NCBI GenBank assembly: GCA_964036275.1 | Contig: OZ038435.1 | Span: 22,922,559 to 22,986,558 of the forward strand | Direction: 5' to 3' | DNA: 64,000 bases | From: Litoditis marina | Lineage: Eukaryota; Nematoda; Chromadorea; Rhabditida; Rhabditidae | Part shown: piece by piece, positions 55,001 to 64,000 of the stretch | Layout: every line of letters starts with the position of its first letter | Position numbering within the stretch: position 1 is the stretch's first letter | Program-made: the position numbers and the translations under genes | The notes under the pieces: generated by a model | Told to the model about the DNA's origin: nothing | The model's database searches: none | The model's input: the letters and a program-made list of their open reading frames with translations, nothing else

Positions 55001-58000
55001 ATTTAATGTAGTAGGCCAGTGTTGATGAACCTTTTTTTACGTTACTTTCATGAAGTAATATGTTACTCATTGAGAATAAATTGATGTTTCAAGGTTCCTC
55101 TCAATTTCCCACGAGAAACGTGACTTAGTACACGCAGGGGGAACATAATTGTAATTGTCTAAACATGACCGATTTAATGTAGTAGGCCAGTGTTGATAAA
55201 CCTTCTCTTACGTTACTTTCATGAAGTTATATGTTACTCATTGAGAATAAATTGATGTTTCAAGGTTCCTCTCAATTTCCCACGAGAAACGTGACTTAGT
55301 ACACGCAGGGAGAACATAATTGTAATTGTCTAAACATGACCGATTTAATGTAGTAGGCCAGTGTTGATAAACCTTCTCTTACGTTACTTTCATGAAGTTA
55401 TATGTTACTCATTGAGAATAAATTGATGTTTCAAGGTTCCTCTCAATTTCCCACGAGAAACGTGACTTAGTACACGCAGGGAGAACAAAATTGTAATTGT
55501 CTAAACATGACCGATTTAATGTAGTAGGCCAGTGTTGATAAACCTTCTCTCACGTTACTTTCATGAAGTTATATGTTACTCATTGAGAATAAATTGATGT
55601 CTCGAGGTTCCTCTCAATTTCCCACGAGAAACGTGACTTAGTACACGCAGGGAGAACATAATTGTAATTGTCTTAACATGACCGATTTAATGTAGTAGGC
55701 CAGTGTTGATAAACCTTCCCTTACGTTACTTTCATGAAGTAATAAGTTACTCATTGAGAATAAATTGATGTCTCGAGGTTCCTCCCAATTTCCCACGAGA
55801 CACGTGACTCAGTACACGCAGAGAGAACATAATTGTAATTGTCTAAACATGACCGATTTAATGTAGTAGGCCAGTGTTGATGAACCTTTTTTTACGTTAC
55901 TTTCATGAAGTAATATGTTACTCATTGAGAATAAATTGATGTTTCAAGGTTCCTCTCAATTTCCCACGAGAAACGTGACTTAGTACACGCAGGGGGAACA
56001 TAATTGTAATTGTCTAAACATGACCGATTTAATGTAGTAGGCCAGTGTTGATAAACCTTCTCTTACGTTACTTTCATGAAGTTATATGTTACTCATTGAG
56101 AATAAATTGATGTTTCAAGGTTCCTCTCAATTTCCCACGAGAAACGTGACTTAGTACACGCAGGGAGAACATAATTGTAATTGTCTAAACATGACCGATT
56201 TAATGTAGTAGGCCAGTGTTGATAAACCTTCTCTTACGTTACTTTCATGAAGTTATATGTTACTCATTGAGAATAAATTGATGTTTCAAGGTTCCTCTCA
56301 ATTTCCCACGAGAAACGTGACTTAGTACACGCAGGGAGAACAAAATTGTAATTGTCTAAACATGACCGATTTAATGTAGTAGGCCAGTGTTGATAAACCT
56401 TCTCTCACGTTACTTTCATGAAGTTATATGTTACTCATTGAGAATAAATTGATGTCTCGAGGTTCCTCTCAATTTCCCACGAGAAACGTGACTTAGTACA
56501 CGCAGGGAGAACAAAATTGTAATTGTCTAAACATGACCGATTTAATGTAGTAGGCCAGTGTTGATAAACCTTCTCTCACGTTACTTTCATGAAGTTATAT
56601 GTTACTCATTGAGAATAAATTGATGTTTCAAGGTTCCTCTCAATTTCCCACGAGAAACGTGACTTAGTACACGCAGGGAGAACATAATTGTAATTGTCTA
56701 AACATGACCGATTTAATGTAGTAGGCCAGTGTTGATAAACCTTCTCTTACGTTACTTTCATGAAGTTATATGTTACTCATTGAGAATAAATTGATGTTTC
56801 AAGGTTCCTCTCAATTTCCCACGAGAAACGTGACTTAGTACACGCAGGGAGAACATAATTGTAATTGTCTAAACATGACCGATTTAATGTAGTAGGCCAG
56901 TGTTGATAAACCTTCTCTTACGTTACTTTCATGAAGTTATATGTTACTCATTGAGAATAAATTGATGTTTCAAGGTTCCTCTCAATTTCCCACGAGAAAC
57001 GTGACTTAGTACACGCAGGGAGAACAAAATTGTAATTGTCTAAACATGACCGATTTAATGTAGTAGGCCAGTGTTGATAAACCTTCTCTCACGTTACTTT
57101 CATGAAGTTATATGTTACTCATTGAGAATAAATTGATGTCTCGAGGTTCCTCCCAATTTCCCACGAGACACGTGACTTAGTACACGCAGGGAGAACATAA
57201 TTGTAATTGTCTTAACATGACCGATTTAATGTAGTAGGCCAGTGTTGATGGTCCATCTTATACGTTACCTTCATGAAGTAATATGTTACTCATTGAGAAT
57301 AAATTGATGTCTCGAGGTTCCTCCCAATTTCCCACGAGACACGTGACTTAGTACACGCACGGAGAACATAATTGTAATTGTCTTAACATGACCGATTTAA
57401 TGTAGTAGGCCAGTGTTGATAAACCATCCTATACGTTACCTTCATGAAGTAATATCTTACTCATTGAAAATAAATTGATGGCTCGAGGTTCCTCCCAATT
57501 TCCCACGAGACACGTGACTTAGTACACGCAGGGAGAACATAATTGTAATTGTCTAAACATGACCGATTTAATGTAGTAGGCCAGTGTTGATAAACCTTCT
57601 CTTACGTTACTTTCATGAAGTTATATGTTACTCATTGAGAATAAATTGATGTTTCAAGGTTCCTCCCAATTTCCCACGAGAAACGTGACTTAGTACACGC
57701 AGGGAGAACATAATTGTAATTGTCTGAACATGACCGATTTAATGTAGTAGGCCAGTGTTGATAAACCTTCTCTCACGTTACTTTCATGAAGTTATACGTT
57801 ACTCATTGAGAATAAATTGATGTCTCGAGGTTCCTCCCAATTTCCCACGAGACACGTGACTTAGTACACGCAGGGAGAACATAATTGTGATTGTCTTAAC
57901 ATGACCGATTTAATGTAGTAGGCCAGTGTTGATGATCCATCTTATACGTTACCTTCATGAAGTAATATGTTACTCATTGAGAATAAATTGATGTCTCGAG

Positions 58001-59699
58001 GTTCCTCCCAATTTCCCACGAGACACGTGACTTAGTACACGCACGGAGAACATAATTGTAATTGTCTTAACATGAACGATTTAATGTAGTAGGCCAGTGT
58101 TGATAAACCATCCTATACGTTACCTTCATGAAATAATATCTTACTCATTGAAAATAAATTGATGGCTCGAGGTTCCTCTTAATTTCCCACGAGACACGTG
58201 ACTAAGTACACGCAGGGAGAACATAATTGTAATTGTCTAAACATGACCGATTTAATGTAGTAGGCCAGTGTTGATAAACCTTCTCTTACGTTACTTTCAT
58301 GAAGTTATATGTTACTCATTGAGAATAAATTGATGTTTCAAGGTTCCTCCCAATTTCCCACGAGAAACGTGACTTAGTACACGCAGGGAGAACATAATTG
58401 TAATTGTCTAAACATGACTGATTTAATGTAGTAGGCCAGTGTTGATAAACCTTCTCTTACGTTACTTTCATGAAGTAATAAGTTACTCATTGAGAATAAA
58501 TTGATGTCTCGAGGTTCCTCCCAATTTCCCACGAGACACGTGACTCAGTACACGCAGAGAGAACATAATTGTAATTGTCTAAACATGACCGATTTAATGT
58601 AGTAGGCCAGTGCTGATGAACCTTTTTTTACGTTACTTTCATGAAGTAATATGTTACTCATTGAGAATAAGTTGATGTTTCGAGGTTCCTCCCAATTTCC
58701 CACGAGAAACGTGACTTAGTACACGCAGGGAGAACATAATTGTAATTGTCTAAACATGACCGATTTAATGTAGTAGGCCAGTGTTGATAAACCTTCTCTT
58801 ACGTTACTTTCATGAAGTTATATGTTACTCATTGAGAATAAATTGATGTTTCAAGGTTCCTCTCAATTTCCCACGAAAAACGTGTCTTAGTACACGCAGG
58901 GAGAACATAATTGTAATTGTCTAAACATGACCGATTTAATGTAGTAGGCCAGTGTTGATAAACCTTCTCTTACGTTACTTTCATGAAGTTATATGTTACT
59001 CATTGAGAATAAGTTGATGTTTCGAGGTTCCTCCCAATTTCCCACGAGAAACGGGACTTAGTACACGCAGGGAGAACATAATTGTAATTGTCTAAACATG
59101 ACCGATTTAATGTAGTAGGCCAGTGTTGATAAACCTTCTCTTACGTTACTTTCATGAAGTTATATGTTACTCATTGAGAATAAATTGATGTTTCAAGGTT
59201 CCTCCCAATTTCCCACGAGAAACGTGACTTAGTACACGCAGGGAGAACATAATTGTAATTGTCTAAACATGACCGATTTAATGTAGTAGGCCAGTGTTGA
59301 TAAACCTTCTCTCACGTTACTTTCATGAAGTTATATGTTACTCATTGAGAATAAATTGATGTTTCAAGGTTCCTCCCAATTTCCCACGAGAAACGTGACT
59401 TAGTACACGCTGGAAAAACATAATTGTAATTGTCTTAACATGACCGATTTAATGTAGTAGGCCAGTGTTGATAAACCATCTTATACGTTACCTTCATGAA
59501 GTAATATGTTACTCATTGAGAATAAATTGATGTCTCGAGGTTCCTCCCAATTTCCCACGAGACACGTGACTTAGTACACGCAGGGAGAACATAATTGTAA
59601 TTGTCTTAACATGACCGATTTAATGTAGTAGGCCAGTGTTGATGATCCATCTTATACGTTACCTTCATGAAGTAATATGTTACTCATTGAGAATAAATT

Positions 59700-61488
59700 G
59701 ATGTCTCGAGGTTCCTCATAATTTCCCACGAGACACGTGACTTAGTACACGCACGGAGAACATAATTGTAATTGTCTTAACATGACCGATTTAATGCAGT
59801 AGGCCAGTGTTGATAAACCATCTTATACGTTACCTTCATGAAGTAATATCTTACTCATTGAAAATAAATTGATGTCTCGAGGTTTCTCCCAATTTCCCAC
59901 GAGACACGTGACTTAGTACACGCAGGGAGAACATAATTGTAATTGACTTAACATGACCGATTCAATGTAGTAGGCCAGTGTTGATAAACCATCTTATACG
60001 TTACCTTCATGAAGTAATATGTTACTCATTGAAAATAAATTGATGTTTCGAAGTTCCTCCCAATTTCCCACGAGACACGTGACTCAGTACACGCAGGAAA
60101 AACATAATTGTAATTGTCTTAACATGACCGATTTAATGTAGTAGGCCAGTGTTGATAAACCATCTTATACGTTACCTTCATGAAGTAATATGTTACTCAT
60201 TGAAAATAAATTGATGTCTCGAGGTTCCTCTCAATTTCCCACGAGACACGTGACTTAGTACACGCAGGGAGAACATAATTGTAATTGTCTTAACATGACC
60301 GATTTAATGTAGTAGGCCAGTGTTGATAAACCATCTTATACGTTACCTTCATGAAGTAATATGTTACTCATTGAAAATAAATTGATGTCTCGAGGTTCCT
60401 CCCAATTTTCCACGAGACACGTGACTTAGTACACGCAGGAACAACATAATTGTAATTGTCTAAACATGACCGATTTAATGTAGTAGGCCAGTGTTGATGA
60501 TCCATCTTATACGTTACCTTCATGAAGTAATATGTTACTCATTGAGAATAAATTGATGTCTCGAGGTTCCTCATAATTTCCCACGAGACACGTGACTTAG
60601 TACACGCAGGGAGAACATAATTGTAATTGTCTTAACATGACCGATTTAATGTAGTAGGCCAGTGTTGATAAACCATCTTATACGTTACCTTCATGAAGTA
60701 ATATGTTACTCATTGAAAATAAATTGATGTCTCGAGGTTTCTCCCAATTTCCCACGAGACACGTGACTTAGTACACGCAGGGAGAACATAATTGTAATTG
60801 ACTTAACATGACCGATTCAATGTAGTAGGCCAGTGTTGATAAACCATCTTATACGTTACCTTCATGAAGTAATATGTTACTCATTGAAAATAAATTGATG
60901 TTTCGAAGTTCCTCCCAATTTCCCACGAGACACGTGACTCAGTACACGCAGGAAAAACATAATTGTAATTGTCTTAACATGACCGATTTAATGTAGTAGG
61001 CCAGTGTTGATAAACCATCTTATACGTTACCTTCATGAAGTAATATGTTACTCATTGAAAATAAATTGATGTCTCGAGGTTCCTCTCAATTTCCCACGAG
61101 ACACGTGACTTAGTACACGCAGGGAGAACATAATTGTAATTGTCTTAACATGACCGATTTAATGTAGTAGGCCAGTGTTGATAAACCATCTTATACGTTA
61201 CCTTCATGAAGTAATATGTTACTCATTGAAAATAAATTGATGTCTCGAGGTTCCTCCCAATTTTCCACGAGACACGTGACTTAGTACACGCAGGAACAAC
61301 ATAATTGTAATTGTCTTAACATGACCGATTTAATGTAGTAGGCCAGTGTTGATAAACCATCTTATACGTTACCTTCATGAAGTAATATGTTACTCATTGA
61401 AAATAAATTGATGTCTCGAGGTTCCTCCCAATTTCCCACGAGACACGTGACTTAGTACACGCAGGAAAAACATAGTTGTAATTGTCTT
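59700..61488 (-). repeat. 5-monomer HOR of the edge subfamily
   Basis: CCTCATAATTTCCC is at 59714 and 60569, an offset of 855 bp (5 x 171). AATTGACTTAACATG, CCGATTCAATG, TTTCGAAGTTCC and CAGGAACAAC variants follow in the same order. The monomers are of the CCATCTTATACG, GAAGTAATATG, GAGACACGTGAC class. Confidence 0.85.
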
Positions 61489-61765
61489 CAATAATAATAA
61501 TATAAAGTTCATTCGCATAGGGTACCGGACATGAACAAAAGCAAAGTAGAAATACATCAACATTCATGGATATACCTATGACGAATACGAATCCCTAGGG
61601 GTTGCGGGTTTAAGACGCAATCAACTTAAAAGGGAGCGTTTGGATAAAACGTGGATAAAACATGGGTATAACTCATTGATTCACAGGGTTTGTATGAAGA
61701 AGAACATGATAGGAGAGGAAAACAGTATAAAATTACACAACAAATGAAAAATTACAACAGGAGAT
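61489..61765 (-). other. LINE 3' untranslated region with (ATT)4 tail
   Basis: Between the TAG stop and the satellite junction there are 277 bp without coding potential. On the element strand it ends ACTTTATATTATTATTATTG; the four ATT units are 61490-61501. LINEs of the CR1/L2 type often end in short tandem units that help the reverse transcriptase prime on the target. No polyadenylation signal is evident near the end. Confidence 0.8.
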
Positions 61766-64000
61766 CTAGTTTATAAATCGAGGAACATCGTTAAACATGT
61801 TGACATCAAGATTTTTAAGTTGTGATCGTAGTTTACCGAGAGACAGAGCGTTATTTTCGTTACGAGTAAACATATTCCAATACCTTTCAACACGAGTAAA
61901 GTACCAATTTTCATCACGGTAAGTTCTAGGTTGACGAATCAATCTATTAATATGTCTCACATTTCTGCTCAAAACGAAAGGACACCTGACCAAGTGAGAT
62001 TTTCCATGCAAAATTTTGTGCGCTTGCAATAAATCAATTCCAATTCTTCTGCAGTAACTAGATTGAGTATCAAGTTTTGCGAGTCTGTCACTGTATGACA
62101 CATACGGGATTTTACAACGGAGACAAACTGTTTTCGTGAACTTTCTCAAAGGTGATTCTAATTGACTGCATAACCTAGATTTTGGGGGAGGGTTGAATAC
62201 TTCCGAGCAGTATTCAAGAATGGGTCTAACATAAACATTGAAAAGAGATATATACCTCTTAGCGTCAGTAAATCGAAAAGCTCTGAGTATCTGAGAGGCT
62301 TTGACATTTGCTAAAGCCACTTTACTGTTGATGTGAGATTCAAACTTGAGTTTTTCATCAATTATCACACCAAGATCTCTGATACTGACACTACTAGGAA
62401 TATTTACATTTTCTACAAAATAAGGTGATAAAACATTGTTTCTGCCAAGTCGTAGAAGGGATGTCTTGTGGGGTGCAATTGGCAGAGACCAAGCTATAGA
62501 CCAGTCAACAATATTATTAACAGCTAATTGTAATTCGCAAGGAATATTACTGTAAATTTTGATATCATCAGCGAAAAGAACAAAATCTACAGTATTAGGC
62601 AAAGAAAGACATATATCATTCACAAAAAAGAGAAACAACAATGGGCCACTAACAGTACCTTGGAGCACACCAGAGGTAATATTAAGAGTCTCAGTAGTTA
62701 AACAATCTCCAACTTTAACAACACTTTTTCGTTCGTTCAAAAATGACTCATACCACTTGATTAGCATTTCGTCAAAACCGAGCGATTTCAATTTCATCAG
62801 AAGTTTACGATGAGGAACCATATCGAATGCTTTTTTGAAATCAAAATATATAACATCGACAGGTTTTCTATCATGTAGGGTACTCTGCCACTGTGAGATA
62901 GATTCTAGTAGAGCTAGGTTACAAGATCTCTTTTTCATAAAACCAAACTGATTTGGAATTATTAAATAATCATAACTAAACCTGACACGATCTGCAATTA
63001 TACGTTCCATCAATCTACAAACAGGTGAAGTCAAAGAAATGGGTCTATAATTGTTAGGGTCAGACAGTTTGCCCTTTTTATGTACAGGAACAGTGACAGC
63101 TATCTTCCATTGTTTAGGTATCACAGAGCTGGTATATGAATCTTGAAATATAATGCTCAAAGGAAGGGCCAACGACAATGCACATTTCTTGAGAACAAAC
63201 TGATTTATACCTTCTAGAGAAAAAGTTGTTTTGTTGGGAAGTTTTAAAAGATAGGTATAAACGAGTTCAGGATTGAACATAACTGGACAAATACAAGATC
63301 TGCGAGCCGGAAAAACAGGGGGACAATAACTATCGTTATCATAAGCAACTGTGTTATTTTTAAAAACTTCAGTAAAACACTTTGCTTTGTCGGTGTCATC
63401 AGAAACAAAAGTACCACTATTACCAGGGTATTCCAAAAGAGGAATTTCTTTTATCAACTTGAGCTTTGTTCTTATATAACGAGATACAGCTACATTTTCG
63501 CATTGAACAGAATTCTCAACGGCAGATCTCTCTACGCGAATCTGGTTTTTAATCTCTTTGTTCAAACTGTTATAATGCAAACTGAAATCTGGATCAGATC
63601 TACAATTAGCATATATTCGCTTTTTCTTAGCATATAATTTACGCAAGGTTTTCGAAACTGGATTACTTTTCTTACTACAACTATACAATGGGCAATTGGC
63701 GGAAATTACACTAGACAGGACAGAGGAGAAAACATCATATTTTTGTTGTACACAATCGAGTCCTTCAAACTCTTGGAACCAATCAAGATTAGCTAAATGA
63801 TAGTTAATAGCATCAAAATTTGCCTTTCTGTAGTTCAACCGGGGTTGTTTAGCTCTACTATCGGACCAGCTAGGAAAGGCGAGATCAAAGTACACTGTAG
63901 TATGATCGGAGGAAAGAAGAGGTGGGCGAGGGGAAACATTGGAAATAATTACGTCTGAATCAGACAGAATCAAATCAAGAACGTGGTTATTTCCAGTGTG
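61766..64000 (-). CDS. LINE ORF2-like polyprotein: endonuclease C-terminus plus reverse transcriptase (5' partial)
   Basis: Copies LINE RNA into DNA at a nicked target. The visible fragment is 744 codons, stop TAG at 61766-61768, and stays open to the window edge, so the true start is outside; the TTG at 63971-63973 is not a credible start. Numbering from the edge, HVLDLILSD (6-14) and SDH (31-33) are the end of an APE-type endonuclease, SDH holding the catalytic His. The reverse transcriptase follows: NYRPIS (317-322), QFGF (351-354), motif A FDFKKAFD (386-393, catalytic Asp 387), motif B GVLQGTVSGP (444-453), motif C FADD (476-479, genomic 62564-62575) and DLGV (542-545). The C-terminal part has RPILEYCSEVFNP and LLQAHKILHG, typical of Jockey/CR1-like proteins. 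All catalytic residues are intact. No RNase H is recognised. The exact clade is open. Confidence 0.93.
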   Translation of the reverse strand, partial: HTGNNHVLDLILSDSDVIISNVSPRPPLLSSDHTTVYFDLAFPSWSDSRAKQPRLNYRKANFDAINYHLANLDWFQEFEGLDCVQQKYDVFSSVLSSVISANCPLYSCSKKSNPVSKTLRKLYAKKKRIYANCRSDPDFSLHYNSLNKEIKNQIRVERSAVENSVQCENVAVSRYIRTKLKLIKEIPLLEYPGNSGTFVSDDTDKAKCFTEVFKNNTVAYDNDSYCPPVFPARRSCICPVMFNPELVYTYLLKLPNKTTFSLEGINQFVLKKCALSLALPLSIIFQDSYTSSVIPKQWKIAVTVPVHKKGKLSDPNNYRPISLTSPVCRLMERIIADRVRFSYDYLIIPNQFGFMKKRSCNLALLESISQWQSTLHDRKPVDVIYFDFKKAFDMVPHRKLLMKLKSLGFDEMLIKWYESFLNERKSVVKVGDCLTTETLNITSGVLQGTVSGPLLFLFFVNDICLSLPNTVDFVLFADDIKIYSNIPCELQLAVNNIVDWSIAWSLPIAPHKTSLLRLGRNNVLSPYFVENVNIPSSVSIRDLGVIIDEKLKFESHINSKVALANVKASQILRAFRFTDAKRYISLFNVYVRPILEYCSEVFNPPPKSRLCSQLESPLRKFTKTVCLRCKIPYVSYSDRLAKLDTQSSYCRRIGIDLLQAHKILHGKSHLVRCPFVLSRNVRHINRLIRQPRTYRDENWYFTRVERYWNMFTRNENNALSLGKLRSQLKNLDVNMFNDVPRFIN

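Larger units (their letters stand above)
51905..61488 (-). repeat. 171-bp satellite array, second reverse block
   Basis: About 56 reverse-oriented monomers, in the same orientation as the block left of the insertion. Monomers are mostly full length with few 1-bp losses. GAGACACGTGAC, GAAAATAAATTGATGTCTC and the AACCATCTTATACG class increase to the right and dominate from about 57.2 kb. The block ends in AATTGTCTT at 61488, where the LINE begins in mid-monomer. No gene is visible. Confidence 0.97.
61489..64000 (-). mobile_element. non-LTR retrotransposon (LINE), 5' part outside the window
   Basis: A minus-strand element whose 3' end abuts satellite DNA at 61488/61489. It consists of a long open frame with endonuclease and reverse-transcriptase motifs, a 277-bp 3' untranslated region and a short (ATT)4 tail in place of poly(A). 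An ATT-type tail and APE-type endonuclease fit the CR1/L2/Jockey side of LINEs; the clade is not settled. The frame has no stop or frameshift over 744 codons, so the insertion looks young. The other end and any target duplication lie beyond 64000, and the satellite may resume there. Confidence 0.93.

Noticed and set aside
62559..62813. 84-codon plus-strand ORF
   Set aside because: Antisense shadow of the reverse-transcriptase domain.
63971..63973. TTG as the start of the LINE protein
   Set aside because: The frame stays open upstream to the window edge and the upstream residues fit the endonuclease domain, so translation starts outside the window.

Overview
The window is eukaryotic and almost all repetitive DNA. 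There is no cellular gene. About 59 kb of the 64 kb is one tandem satellite with a 171-bp monomer, roughly 340 copies. The only real protein-coding sequence is the 3' part of a non-LTR retrotransposon (LINE) at the right edge. The satellite, the LINE type and a non-autonomous DNA element carrying (CA)n suggest an invertebrate animal, perhaps aquatic. That is a weak inference; I recognise no species-specific sequence.

Layout: (1) 1-38366, satellite in forward orientation. It has nested higher-order repeats (HORs): verified offsets of 3, 4, 6, 11, 12 and 15 monomers in the first 13 kb, and marker spacings of 7, 9, 14 and 17 monomers further right. (2) 38367-38566, exactly 200 N. (3) 38567-49580, the same satellite in reverse orientation, with HORs of about 2.76 kb and 2.06 kb. 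(4) 49581-51904, a 2.32-kb mobile-element-like insertion in one monomer, flanked by ATT. It has a 207-bp inverted repeat, nine ~130-bp tandem units rich in the octamer TGACGTCA, a CA-rich microsatellite, matched 12-bp subterminal inverted repeats and a 3' hairpin. (5) 51905-61488, reverse-oriented satellite, more diverged to the right, with 8-mer and 5-mer HORs. (6) 61489-64000, a 5'-incomplete LINE on the minus strand ending in (ATT)4. Its open frame covers the end of an APE-type endonuclease, a full reverse transcriptase and the C-terminal region.

The most useful points are these. The satellite has nucleosome-scale period, HOR structure and a weak CENP-B-box-like motif, which together make it a centromere or pericentromere candidate. 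The orientation flip lies exactly at the assembly gap, and the right contig resembles the far left of the window more than the sequence beside the gap, so the inversion may be a scaffolding artefact. Single-base homopolymer deletions cluster in the middle of the window and create spurious 63-codon ORFs. The 2.3-kb insertion carries a striking array of paired CRE-like palindromes.
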